Source: Ningiella ruwaisensis
Lineage (GTDB): Bacteria > Pseudomonadota > Gammaproteobacteria > Enterobacterales > Alteromonadaceae
Direction: 5' to 3'
Assembly (NCBI RefSeq): GCF_004798935.1
Contig: NZ_RAHT01000001.1
Span: 1-64,000, forward strand
DNA: 64,000 nt
The notes under the pieces: generated by a model
Databases searched by the model: none
The model's input: the letters and a program-made list of their open reading frames with translations, nothing else
What the model was told of the DNA's origin: nothing
Position numbers and translations under genes: made by a program
Part shown: positions 25,200 to 33,568 of the stretch, piece after piece
Layout: each line of letters opens with the position of its first letter
Position numbering within the stretch: position 1 is the stretch's first letter

Positions 25200-26630
25200 T
25201 CAGTTACTTCCTTTAATCTGATCAAAAGCATCCAAAGCGCGTTTTCGTGAATCCTTAAGATCCACGATGGGCTCAGGATAATCCTTGCCCAAGCTCACGT
25301 TAGCTTCTTCTAAAACGTCTTGCGGTGCTTCCCAGGGTTTGTGAATATATTTTTTTGGCAGTTTTTTTAATTCAGGGCAATATTGCTTAACGTACTCGCC
25401 TTCCTTATCAAACTTTTCGCCCTGTAATACGGGATTAAAGATACGAAAATAGGGCGCTGCATCCGCGCCGCAACCTGCTACCCACTGCCAACTTGCAGAA
25501 TTACTGGCAGTATCTGCATCTACCAGACAATCCCAAAACCAGCGCTCCCCTTTTCGCCAATCCAAGAGCAGATTTTTAACCAAAAATGAACCAACAATCA
25601 TTCGCACGCGATTATGCATATAGCCGGTTTGCCACAACTCGCGCATGCCTGCGTCAACAATTGGCACACCCGTTTGCCCTTTTTGCCAGGCTTTTAAATC
25701 TTTATCAGAACTGCGCCAGGGGAAATCATTAAACTTATCATTAAAATTGCGTTTTTGAATATCGTCAAAGTGGTAAAGCAAATGATAGGAAAATTCGCGC
25801 CAGCCAAGTTCGCTCATGTAAGTATCCACGCCCTCTCCAGATGTATTTCCGTGAAATGCATCTTTAATGGCGTACCAAACCTGATTGGGTGATATTTGCC
25901 CAAAATGCAAATAGGGGGAGAGCTGAGACGTGCCGCGAACAGCAGGTAAATTTCGCTGATCTTTATATTCGGTGATCGCATTATTTAAAAACCAGTGAAG
26001 CTTACTGCCTGCTGCTTTTTCACTCACCGTCCAGAATTCACGCATCGTTTTATCCCACGGTATATCAGGCAGAAGCTTAAGTTTGTCTATTTGGCTTTTT
26101 GCCTCTTTTTTCACCTTGTTGTGGCATTGAATTTCCGGTCTGTCCAAAGGATAGCGTGGCTCGCTATGATTCAGGCAACCTTTGCGATAATAAGGCGTAT
26201 AGACCTTATAAGGACCGCCATCTTTTTTCGATATTTCCCATGGCTCCCACAGCAACGAGCCGTTTAAGCTTTTTGCAACTACATTGCTGTCTTTGAAACT
26301 TGACTTGATATCAGCGTCTCGTTCACGGGCCCAAGGCTCGTACATCCTGTTCCAAAGAACATGTGTTGCGTTAAATTCATCGGCTAAACGGTGAAGAATT
26401 TCTTTAGCATCACCCTGCTCTACAATAAGTTGTTGCTCAAAGGAATCTGCCAAATCGTTCAATGCATGATGAAGCCACCATTTTGAAGCGCCACCTAGCT
26501 GCGCTTTTTCCGGTGCGCTCTCATCTAAGATATAAACTGGAATTACTTTCCCGTTGTCGCATGCTGCTTTCAAGGCAGGGTTATCGTTTATGCGCAAATC
26601 TTGACGAAACCAAACGATGCTTGTTGTCAT
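25200..26630 (-). CDS. phrB: Class I CPD photolyase
   Basis: A 476-residue deoxyribodipyrimidine photolyase. The antenna domain starts SIVWFRQDLRINDNPAL; the FAD domain carries GWREFSYHLLYH, and TGVPIVDAGMRELWQTGYMHNRVRM. Catalytic marks at E. coli-like positions are E274 and W277 (SELGWRE), the flavin-facing N377 and proximal Trp W381 (TASNSASWQW). It splits cyclobutane pyrimidine dimers using blue light. It is the first gene of an operon with the (6-4) photolyase and DUF2256, and is divergent from two further cryptochrome-family genes. Confidence 0.94.
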   Translation of the reverse strand: MTTSIVWFRQDLRINDNPALKAACDNGKVIPVYILDESAPEKAQLGGASKWWLHHALNDLADSFEQQLIVEQGDAKEILHRLADEFNATHVLWNRMYEPWARERDADIKSSFKDSNVVAKSLNGSLLWEPWEISKKDGGPYKVYTPYYRKGCLNHSEPRYPLDRPEIQCHNKVKKEAKSQIDKLKLLPDIPWDKTMREFWTVSEKAAGSKLHWFLNNAITEYKDQRNLPAVRGTSQLSPYLHFGQISPNQVWYAIKDAFHGNTSGEGVDTYMSELGWREFSYHLLYHFDDIQKRNFNDKFNDFPWRSSDKDLKAWQKGQTGVPIVDAGMRELWQTGYMHNRVRMIVGSFLVKNLLLDWRKGERWFWDCLVDADTASNSASWQWVAGCGADAAPYFRIFNPVLQGEKFDKEGEYVKQYCPELKKLPKKYIHKPWEAPQDVLEEANVSLGKDYPEPIVDLKDSRKRALDAFDQIKGSN

Positions 26631-26794
26631 AGTTTCAGAATACCCGTGTAGTAAACTTTTATTTGCATTTTTGTACTGGATAGCCCAATAAACCGATCGA
26701 ATTTTATGTCAGCGCTGTAAACAAATGCTCAAGTATTCATCGCGATTAAAGTAAATGTTAAAAAACGCGGCAATGACGAGCAGGACTTTAGTTT
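26631..26794. promoter_or_regulatory. Divergent control region of the photolyase/cryptochrome operons
   Basis: A 164-base AT-rich gap must contain the promoters of both photolyase operons. I saw no SOS box and no convincing MerR/LitR-type operator. AGGA nine bases before the CRY-DASH ATG is its likely ribosome binding site. Confidence 0.5.
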
Positions 26795-28165
26795 ATGGCC
26801 TCAAATAAAATAGGTTTGCACTGGTTTCGGCATGACCTTCGCACTTTGGATAACCAGGCGCTTCGTAAGCTCTCAGAACATACCGATTCACAAATAGGCA
26901 TATTCGTGTTTGAAGATGCATGGTTTGAAGAAAACGAGTGGGGCTTTAAACATCTGGGAAGCAAACGGCTTGCGTTCATTGAAAGTGCGCTTAGAGACCT
27001 AAGAGAGCGCATGCAAAGTATGGGTAGCGATCTCATTATTGCCAAAGGTAATGCTGTAGAAACAATTAACTCGCTATGTCAGAAGAATGAAATTACGCAC
27101 ATATCGGTCGAAATGCACGCTGGTTTTAATGAGCGAAAACAGCTTAAATCCTTACAAAATGGCTTTAATCCAGCAGCAGACTCGTCTGCCGAAGACCGTC
27201 TAAATGCAGGAGAAAGCGGGCACAGCAAAGCACAGACACCGGTGCAATTTATTATCGAAAACAGCAACTACCTTTATTCTGTTTCTGATTTTCCGTTTTC
27301 GCTGGAAAATATGCCAGACACCTTTTCCCCTTTTCGCCGAAAAGTAGAAAAATACGCTGAACCTCGTCAATCAGAAGGTGATTTAAACAATAGCAATGGC
27401 AAAGGCAAAGCCGACTTTGCGCTCAATCTCGCCAAACTCGATACCAGTGGAATACCTGATTTTGAATTATCTTCCCATGAAGAACTAGGCAAATATGCTG
27501 GTGGAGAGAGCGCCGCACTTGCTCGCCTTGATGAGTATTTTTTTGAAAGTGACGGCATCGCGGAATATAAAGAAACGCGCAATGGTCTGGATGGGTGGGA
27601 ATTTTCAAGTCGCTTCTCAGCCTTTTTAGCACACGGCTGCATTTCACCGAGCTATATAAACGATAGACTCAAGCAATACGAGCGCGAGAAAGTAAAAAAC
27701 GACTCTACATATTGGCTGTTTTTTGAACTCTTATGGCGCGAATTTTTCCACTGGCAGCATATTAAACACGGCGCAAAGTTATTTTCTTTTGCAGGCATTC
27801 AGAACAAGACTCCCGACACAAGCCTAAACTCAGAAGCATTTAAAAGCTGGCGTGAAGGAGATACCGGCTATGATATTGTCGATGCATGCATGAAGCAGTT
27901 AAATGAAAGCGGGTTTATGTCTAATCGAGGCAGACAACTCGTAGCAAGTTGTTTTGTACATGAACTAGGGCTGGACTGGCGTTATGGCGCTGCCTATTTT
28001 GAACAACAGCTAATCGATTTTGACGTGGCCAGCAACTGGGGTAATTGGCAATACCTGGCCGGTGTGGGGAGCGACCCACGTGGACACAGGCAGTTTAACT
28101 TACAAAAGCAGACTGATACCTATGACCCCAAGCGCGTTTTTATCAATAAATGGTTACATCAATAA
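26795..28165 (+). CDS. Cryptochrome DASH
   Basis: A 456-residue CRY-DASH. It opens [18 protein letters not shown]; the C-terminal FAD domain has the DASH signature [19 protein letters not shown], followed by [17 protein letters not shown]. The flavin-facing Asn is N414 and the proximal Trp is W418. Known members repair CPDs mainly in single-stranded DNA or act as photoreceptors. Relative to many members it is slightly short, and a Ser/Asp-rich insertion lies near residues 125-145. It overlaps the next cryptochrome-family gene by 16 bases, showing tight coupling. Confidence 0.92.
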   Translation: MASNKIGLHWFRHDLRTLDNQALRKLSEHTDSQIGIFVFEDAWFEENEWGFKHLGSKRLAFIESALRDLRERMQSMGSDLIIAKGNAVETINSLCQKNEITHISVEMHAGFNERKQLKSLQNGFNPAADSSAEDRLNAGESGHSKAQTPVQFIIENSNYLYSVSDFPFSLENMPDTFSPFRRKVEKYAEPRQSEGDLNNSNGKGKADFALNLAKLDTSGIPDFELSSHEELGKYAGGESAALARLDEYFFESDGIAEYKETRNGLDGWEFSSRFSAFLAHGCISPSYINDRLKQYEREKVKNDSTYWLFFELLWREFFHWQHIKHGAKLFSFAGIQNKTPDTSLNSEAFKSWREGDTGYDIVDACMKQLNESGFMSNRGRQLVASCFVHELGLDWRYGAAYFEQQLIDFDVASNWGNWQYLAGVGSDPRGHRQFNLQKQTDTYDPKRVFINKWLHQ

Positions 28166-29754
28166 GCCCCTCGCCGCCTGCTCCGCAAGGCCACGATTTT
28201 TGCGCGGTATGGTTTAAGCGCGACTTACGCTTACGCGATCATCAACCCATGGTCAATGCAGCAAAATCAGGCTTGCCTGTTGCCTTGATTTACATTGTTG
28301 AGCCAGACATGCTTGTGGACCCGCATATGGATGTACGGCACTGGCGTTTTATCTATGAATCAATTGAGGATCTGCAAGACCAGCTTGCTGATGCAAATAC
28401 AAATAGTCAAAATAGTCAAAATAGTCAAAACAGCCATCAGCCAAATACTCAGTATTTTCATGTGTTAGGGGGCGACGCACTGACGGTATTTAGCGCTTTA
28501 CGGGCAGTTGGCTTGCGTGAGATTTATAGCCATCAGGAAATCGGCTTGTCTTATACTTTTGAACGAGACAAAGCACTGAAAAACTGGTGTAGTCAAAATC
28601 AGGTAAGCTGGCATGAATCCCCTTATGGCGCGGTTAAACGCCCCCTTAATCATCGTTTTACCTGGCGACAACACTGGCAGGAAAGAATGTCTGGCGCAAC
28701 AGCCGATCCAGACTTGTCGGCGCTTAATTTGCTAAGCGTCAGATTTGATTCAGCTCACCAAAATAGCTCTCAAAACCACGCGCAGGCGAATTTTCTGCAG
28801 GTTGCCAAATCGCTCTGGTTTGATGCTCCATCTGACTGGAAAACACCTTCCCCGCAATTTCAGAAAGGCGGCGAAAAACGCGCCTGGCATGTGCTATATG
28901 ATTTTTTCAAAGCGCGTGGAAAGGCATATTTTGGCAACATTGGAAAGCCGCTGGAAGCTCGAAAAACCTGCTCTCGCTTATCTCCCTATCTTGCCTGGGG
29001 TAACATCAGCATTCGCCAGGTATACCAGTTTTCTAAGCGTTATCAGAATAAACAAGGCTGGCGGCGTTCGGTTAATGCTTTTAAAGCGAGGATAAGCTGG
29101 CACTGCCATTTTATTCAAAAGTTTGAATCCGAATGTGAAATGGAAAAACGAGCAGTTAACCATGGCTATCAGGATTATCCTTATCTAACTGGTGTAGAAG
29201 CAGAAAAGCGTCTAAGCGCCTGGAAAAACGGAACAACGGGTATTCCAATCGTAGACGCCTCTATGCGCGCGCTGATAGCAACCGGTTATTTAAACTTTAG
29301 AATGCGAGCTATGCTGGTGAGCTTTTTATGCCACCAACTAGATATTGATTGGCGTGAAGGTGTGGTGCATTTGGGCAGACAGTTTTTAGATTTTGAGCCC
29401 GGGATACATTATCCTCAATTTCAGATGCAGGCTGGTATAACTGGCACCAACACCATCCGACTATATAACCCCATTAAACAATCTCAAGACAAAGATCCCC
29501 AGGGCAAGTTCATCAAACAATGGCTTCCTGAACTGACTAATCTAACAGAGCCATACATCCACGCCCCGTGGACTATCCCACCAATAGAAGCGGCAATGTA
29601 TGATTTTAAGCTCGAACGAGACTACTGCTTACCTATTATTGATGTGGAGCAAGCAGCCAGGGCAGCTCGCGAAAAATTATGGTCGTATAGAGAGCGAGAA
29701 GATGTAAAACAGGACGCCAAGCGCATTTTGTATCAACATTCGGTTTTAAACTAG
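28150..29754 (+). CDS. Divergent cryptochrome/photolyase-family protein with altered flavin-site residues
   Basis: A 534-residue protein. The antenna-like N-domain starts [18 protein letters not shown]; the FAD domain includes [27 protein letters not shown]. Where CPD photolyases have Asn-x3-Trp, this protein has [18 protein letters not shown]: His420 and Phe424 replace the flavin-facing Asn and the proximal Trp. The motif HYPQ..MQ.G.TG and the following YNPIKQ are, to my knowledge, typical of a poorly characterised subfamily annotated only as cryptochrome/photolyase. Conventional repair and Trp-chain photoreduction are therefore uncertain. A 9-base tandem repeat encodes NSQ three times near residue 85. 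Its TAG stop begins the 21-base hairpin downstream. Confidence 0.9.
   Translation: MVTSISPSPPAPQGHDFCAVWFKRDLRLRDHQPMVNAAKSGLPVALIYIVEPDMLVDPHMDVRHWRFIYESIEDLQDQLADANTNSQNSQNSQNSHQPNTQYFHVLGGDALTVFSALRAVGLREIYSHQEIGLSYTFERDKALKNWCSQNQVSWHESPYGAVKRPLNHRFTWRQHWQERMSGATADPDLSALNLLSVRFDSAHQNSSQNHAQANFLQVAKSLWFDAPSDWKTPSPQFQKGGEKRAWHVLYDFFKARGKAYFGNIGKPLEARKTCSRLSPYLAWGNISIRQVYQFSKRYQNKQGWRRSVNAFKARISWHCHFIQKFESECEMEKRAVNHGYQDYPYLTGVEAEKRLSAWKNGTTGIPIVDASMRALIATGYLNFRMRAMLVSFLCHQLDIDWREGVVHLGRQFLDFEPGIHYPQFQMQAGITGTNTIRLYNPIKQSQDKDPQGKFIKQWLPELTNLTEPYIHAPWTIPPIEAAMYDFKLERDYCLPIIDVEQAARAAREKLWSYREREDVKQDAKRILYQHSVLN
28402..28428 (+). repeat. In-frame 9-base tandem repeat, three units
   Basis: The unit AATAGTCAA is repeated exactly three times and encodes Asn-Ser-Gln each time, in the linker of the antenna domain. 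A partial fourth unit (AACAGCCAT) follows. Confidence 0.9.
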
Positions 29755-29804
29755 GGCGTGTTTATCTTTGCTGTATGATTTTGCAGCAAAGATAAACACG
29801 CCCT
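29753..29804. repeat. Perfect 21-base inverted repeat, hairpin after the cryptochrome operon
   Basis: Left arm 29753-29773 (starting AGGGCGTGTTTATCTTTG) and right arm 29784-29804 are exact complements around a 10-base loop. The stop codon of the upstream gene overlaps the left arm. No T-run follows. A 15-base core of the right arm also occurs at 12824-12838 and 16766-16780, suggesting a dispersed palindromic element rather than a simple terminator, though it may stop transcription too. Confidence 0.85.
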
Positions 29805-29843
29805 AATCGCAAATGCATGCCTTAAAGGATCCGTAGTTGCGGG

Positions 29844-30161
29844 TTATTGGCGCAGGCTATCATCTTTGTCATCTGTTTTAGCTTGTTGTTTGGCTTTTGC
29901 CAGGGCTTTCTTTTTGTCATCTTCTAGTAGCCATTTGTTTAACAGCCGAATTTGACCGTTTTTGTAAGCGGCATAAGTAATACGAATGGCGTTAGAAAGT
30001 ATGTCGCTGTCTGTCCAGTTGGTTTTTTCAACAATTTCCTCGTAATTAGCCATCGCTTCGGGCGTGATGTAGCCTCTCACCATTTTCTTACCCAAGGCTT
30101 TTTGTCGTTCTCTGTAGCGTTTTTGCTTTTCAGCATTTGCCTGTAGTTTTTTGTTTCGCAT
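29844..30161 (-). CDS. Small basic protein with ribbon-helix-helix-like core
   Basis: A 105-residue, highly charged protein. The N-terminus is Lys/Arg/Gln-rich helix (KLQANAEKQKRYRERQKALGKK). The core, KMVRGYITPEAMANYEEIVEKTNWTDSDILSNAIRITY, has the strand-helix-helix pattern of RHH DNA-binding proteins. The C-terminus is a Lys/Ala/Asp tail. It may be a small DNA-binding regulator; the target is unknown. It stands alone between the hairpin repeat and the divergent fabA promoter region. Confidence 0.65.
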   Translation of the reverse strand: MRNKKLQANAEKQKRYRERQKALGKKMVRGYITPEAMANYEEIVEKTNWTDSDILSNAIRITYAAYKNGQIRLLNKWLLEDDKKKALAKAKQQAKTDDKDDSLRQ

Positions 30162-30319
30162 TAGTCGCTCTATTTTGCGTTATTACTATTTTCTTGCTTA
30201 TTGCATGTTTACCTATTTTATATGCCTTTGACGCATTACGCGTTACCCTTACTTTGCAGCTTCAGCCATTTAAAGTCCAGACATTTTACATCAAGGTAAA
30301 AATTAATGACTGTTCAGAG

Positions 30320-30348
30320 TTGTTTAGCGTACACGTGTACGCTAAATT
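30320..30348 (+). promoter_or_regulatory. fabA promoter with FabR-like operator
   Basis: TTGTTT (30320-30325) and TAAATT (30343-30348) are spaced by exactly 17 bases. A perfect 24-base palindrome (30323-30346), with core AGCGTACACGTGTACGCT, fills that spacer. The core resembles FabR operators known in front of fabA and fabB of enteric bacteria. Binding here would block the promoter directly. Confidence 0.75.
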
Positions 30349-30378
30349 ACGCACTGATTTTAATAAGAAGATGTATTT

Positions 30379-30897
30379 ATGACTGAAAAGCAAAACCAGT
30401 TTTCTCGCGAAGAATTATTAAAGTGCAGTAGTGGCGAATTGTTTGGCCCAGGAAATAGTCAACTCCCTGCCCCTAATATGCTAATGATGGACAGGATCAC
30501 GACCATCACTGATGAGGGTGGTGAGTTTGATAAAGGCTATATTGAGGCAGAATTAGACATCAGCCCAGACTTGTGGTTTTTTGAATGCCATTTTCCGGGC
30601 GACCCAGTAATGCCCGGCTGTTTAGGTTTAGATGCAATGTGGCAATTAGTCGGATTTTTCTTAGGTTGGTCTGGAGGCCCAGGAAAAGGTCGTGCTCTGG
30701 GGGTTGGTGAGGTTAAATTTACCGGTCAAATCTTACCTACAGCCAAAAAGGTCACTTATCGTATTGATTTCAAGCGAGTCATTAAACGCAAACTTTTTAT
30801 GGGATTAGCAGATGGCAGTGTCGCCGTTGATGGTAGAGTGATTTACACCGCTAAAGACTTAAAAGTTGGATTATTCCAAGACACATCCGCGTTTTGA
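30379..30897 (+). CDS. fabA: 3-hydroxydecanoyl-ACP dehydratase/isomerase
   Basis: A 172-residue cytosolic enzyme of normal length. It dehydrates 3-hydroxydecanoyl-ACP and isomerises trans-2- to cis-3-decenoyl-ACP, the branch point for unsaturated fatty acids. The hot-dog-fold active site is visible: H71 in [14 protein letters not shown] and D85 in [10 protein letters not shown]. The start is preceded by AAGAAG at suitable spacing. A palindromic FabR-like operator lies in the promoter. rmf lies downstream on the opposite strand, an association also known in enteric bacteria. Confidence 0.97.
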   Translation: MTEKQNQFSREELLKCSSGELFGPGNSQLPAPNMLMMDRITTITDEGGEFDKGYIEAELDISPDLWFFECHFPGDPVMPGCLGLDAMWQLVGFFLGWSGGPGKGRALGVGEVKFTGQILPTAKKVTYRIDFKRVIKRKLFMGLADGSVAVDGRVIYTAKDLKVGLFQDTSAF

Positions 30898-30996
30898 TTT
30901 AAGGCTCGCTCGCCGAAAGTAACTTCATCAGTAAGGCACGCATGCACTAATTTTTAGATTGATTATCCAGTTAATCCGATTAAAATATACGCAGGT

Positions 30997-31048
30997 TTGA
31001 ACATTCATACCCAAATAGTTTTAGATATGAATGTTCAAGATCTTTTTT
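30997..31048 (+). terminator. Terminator-like hairpin after fabA
   Basis: Arms TTGAACATTCATA (30997-31009) and TATGAATGTTCAA (31026-31038) are perfect complements with a 16-base loop, followed by TCTTTTTT. It lies just before the small membrane-protein gene. Confidence 0.75.
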
Positions 31049-31072
31049 GTAGTTATTAAAAGGATTTAGCTC

Positions 31073-31270
31073 ATGAAAAACGTTTCCAGGCTTGCGGCCT
31101 TAATCCCTGCCGTTATTTGTTTGTGTTTTGTAACTAGCTTTTACCTCACCCAATTGCATCAATCCGACACAATATTTGGCGCCAGTTCGCAATTAAGTGG
31201 CGGTTTAATAATGGGCTTTGCGATAGGGCTGGCACTTATTGCTCTGCGTAAACTGCCTTCTCGAAGATAA
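31073..31270 (+). CDS. Small two-helix membrane protein
   Basis: A 65-residue protein with two hydrophobic segments (about LAALIPAVICLCFVTSFYL and LIMGFAIGLALIALRKL) and a basic C-terminus. Not recognised. AAAGGA lies 7 bases before the ATG, and terminators flank it, so it is probably monocistronic. Small hairpin membrane proteins of this size often modulate larger partners, but nothing here names one. Confidence 0.65.
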   Translation: MKNVSRLAALIPAVICLCFVTSFYLTQLHQSDTIFGASSQLSGGLIMGFAIGLALIALRKLPSRR

Positions 31271-31313
31271 GGCACCAAGGTGACCCGACATCAGCAAATC
31301 AATTAATACAAAA

Positions 31314-31335
31314 ACGCCAGATTAATATCTGGCGT
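31314..31335. terminator. Terminator hairpin between convergent genes
   Basis: ACGCCAGAT / ATCTGGCGT form a 9-base-pair stem with a TAAT loop. An A-run on the left and T-rich sequence on the right would serve the small membrane gene and, from the other side, rmf. Confidence 0.75.
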
Positions 31336-31389
31336 GTTTGTCTGTAATTCTGGTTGTTATAAAAAATAGGTATTTATTATCGCACCGGC

Positions 31390-31566
31390 CTAGCGTGTAT
31401 TTATGCCCAGCTGTCGGTCACCTGCGGCCTCTCGCCATCCACCTAACCAATGCGATCGTGCATCACTTGTTTGAAACGGACAGTTTTCTTTTGAGCGCCC
31501 AGCAATTCCTGCTTGATAACCTTTTGCGTGAGCCCTGCTCAACTTATCTCTTTTTTGTCTCTTCAT
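31390..31566 (-). CDS. rmf: Ribosome modulation factor
   Basis: A 58-residue basic protein that I translated by hand: it begins MKRQKRDKLSRAHAKGYQAG, contains IAGRSKENCPFQT and ends with SHWLGGWREAAGDRQLGINTR in parts. It closely follows RMF of E. coli (55 residues) through the conserved GYQAGIAGRSKE and WLGGWREA. RMF dimerises 70S ribosomes into inactive 100S particles in stationary phase. GAGG lies six bases before the ATG. Its position beside fabA matches the enteric arrangement. Confidence 0.96.
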   Translation of the reverse strand: MKRQKRDKLSRAHAKGYQAGIAGRSKENCPFQTSDARSHWLGGWREAAGDRQLGINTR

Positions 31567-31898
31567 GCTTACCTCTCTTAATTGAAAGAATGGACATATC
31601 GATTAACACCGAAAAATAACGCAAAACTCAAACGCTGTGAACACTTCACTCAGCTCGTTTGCAGCAGTAATAAATATGTCACATCCATAGAAATACGCGA
31701 AGATTTATACTAATTCAAGGCAAAACATGCTGACATTTAGGACAAAACTCATAACTTGTTGAAAACTAGTCATTTGCTTTTAGGATTTTTTTTGTATAAA
31801 AAACATGCTTTATAGCGAGTCTTGTTATTAAAACCAACCAGGCATAAAAAAGGCCACGATATACGTGGCCTCATGAAGATCCAGAAAGTAAATCCGTT
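31567..31898. other. Intergenic region upstream of rmf
   Basis: About 330 bases. It must contain the rmf promoter and long leader on the minus strand; no clear -10/-35 pair could be singled out. Its right edge holds the terminator of the DUF3466 gene (31845-31870). Confidence 0.6.
31845..31870 (-). terminator. Terminator of the DUF3466 gene
   Basis: AGGCCACG / CGTGGCCT form a stem around ATATA; on the minus strand it is followed by TTTTTT. It lies about 30 bases past the DUF3466 stop codon. Confidence 0.85.
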
Positions 31899-33554
31899 CT
31901 ATTTCGCCAGAGATTTGCGTCTTAATAATGCAAATGCGCCAAGCATCAGAAGCATCAATACGCTGCCAGACGCGCCCTGTCGCTCAGTTGCTGCGACTTC
32001 TTCTTCTGATGGGGAGCACTCAGGTGCATCTTCACCGTTTGGCGTAAGTTTTAGCGCAACAACCTGCGTTTCTAATACTTCTTCGCCGTTTTCATCCAGT
32101 ATCACCTCACCCCGTTCATTACGCTCAGCTCGCAAAACAGTCGCGTCAGCAACAATGGTGTTATCGTCGTTAATACTGTTTGCACCTATGATGCTATAAG
32201 GTGAATCGCAAGCGATTAGCGTGTTTAGATCCAGAAATGTATTTGCTTCAATATCATAAACAAAACCTGCTCTGCGACGTGGTGATGTGGAAGTAACCTC
32301 TGCATCGCCTACTACAATGCCATTATTATTGATATCTCTTGGAAACGTGGAGGAGCTCACAAAAAAGTCTGACGGGAAGTCGAGGTCACCGGTCTCTTTG
32401 TTGTAGATAAACATCTTATTGCGGCCCACATTATTTATAAACTGCGTTTGATAGCCAACAATAATATTATTGTCATTAATCCCCACTGCATAATTGGGTA
32501 ACAGGTCGTCATCATCTAACATGCGCGTGGCAAGGCCATTTTCAAATATCATGGCCGCGTTGGTGGCTCTATCACCGTTATCGCCAAAAGTAATAATGCC
32601 GCTGCCGACCGCAATTCCTGAATTATTGATATCTAGCGCATCATTAACAAATGGCCGATTGTCGTCTTCATCAGGTTCAAAACTCAGATCAAAAAACTGA
32701 GACGATACAACCTGCCCTTGTGCGTCAAGTTGCCAAAGTGTAGCGCGAGTAACAAACGAGCTTTGAATGCTTCGACGACGATCGTATTCACACACCTCAA
32801 CAGGTATCTCGAGATCATCAGCCTGACAAGCCTCAATTGCGTTAGTGATGGCATCGCCAATATCAACGGATGAATAACCAACTACCTGAAGGTTTTCATT
32901 GATGGCTCGCGGCACGCTTATTCCGCCAAAGGTATCGTCGATAGGCATAAGCGGCGTCACGGTTTCGCCAAATTGCACAAAGCCTCTGCGCTGAACATCA
33001 TTGATATTAAAGGTAATATCATTCCCATCAGCATCGGTAAAATCAACCGTGTAAAAGGGTGTAGGACCGTCGCCTATAATGTAGGCACCGCTCACCGACC
33101 CGGCCACACTGGTATTTAATCCAAATGTAAAACCACCCGTTTCTTCTGTCTCGGTATCAAACATATTGACGTAGTTTGCATTCACACCATCAGTGGTGTA
33201 GGCCAATTGTGCAGCAAGCTTTTGACTAGTGAGAGAAAACTCGGCAGCTGCATTTCTGAAAGTATTGACCACAATACGATAATCTTCATCATTGAACTGC
33301 CCTGCTTCTGCTGCGTCTGGGTCTGTCAAACTGGTAAAACTATCAACATTAAATAAAGCCATGTTTATTGGCTGATTAAATGGAAGCTGGACGGTGGAGA
33401 GAATCAGGCCTGTATTATCTATAGATGTCGCAAATTGATTCTCGGCAATATCATTTAAAGGCAATTCCTGTACATCGTAAGCAGTGGCACCCGCCAACAG
33501 TGGTGTAGTGCAAAGAGCAAGGGCGACTGCACCCATCACTTTATTCAATTTCAT
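31899..33554 (-). CDS. DUF3466 secreted protein with GlyGly-CTERM-like tail
   Basis: A 551-residue exported protein. The signal peptide is VMGAVALALCTTPLLAGATA. The body is acidic, with repeated short strands of the type NNSGIAVGSG, GINDNNIIVGYQ, DINNNGIVVGDA and SINDDNTIVADA, which suggest a beta-propeller or repeat solenoid. The C-terminus (GASGSVLMLLMLGAFALLRRK) is a Gly-rich spot, hydrophobic helix and basic end, like GlyGly-CTERM anchors processed by rhombosortase. Probably surface or periplasmic; function unknown. It lies downstream of uup with a 14-base gap, so it may be expressed with it. Confidence 0.88.
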   Translation of the reverse strand: MKLNKVMGAVALALCTTPLLAGATAYDVQELPLNDIAENQFATSIDNTGLILSTVQLPFNQPINMALFNVDSFTSLTDPDAAEAGQFNDEDYRIVVNTFRNAAAEFSLTSQKLAAQLAYTTDGVNANYVNMFDTETEETGGFTFGLNTSVAGSVSGAYIIGDGPTPFYTVDFTDADGNDITFNINDVQRRGFVQFGETVTPLMPIDDTFGGISVPRAINENLQVVGYSSVDIGDAITNAIEACQADDLEIPVEVCEYDRRRSIQSSFVTRATLWQLDAQGQVVSSQFFDLSFEPDEDDNRPFVNDALDINNSGIAVGSGIITFGDNGDRATNAAMIFENGLATRMLDDDDLLPNYAVGINDNNIIVGYQTQFINNVGRNKMFIYNKETGDLDFPSDFFVSSSTFPRDINNNGIVVGDAEVTSTSPRRRAGFVYDIEANTFLDLNTLIACDSPYSIIGANSINDDNTIVADATVLRAERNERGEVILDENGEEVLETQVVALKLTPNGEDAPECSPSEEEVAATERQGASGSVLMLLMLGAFALLRRKSLAK

Positions 33555-33568
33555 TCAATATCCTGTAA

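Noticed and set aside
30371-30382. Four-codon reading frame ATG TAT TTA TGA overlapping the fabA start
   Set aside because: The binding site is too close to its ATG, and the frame probably arises by chance.
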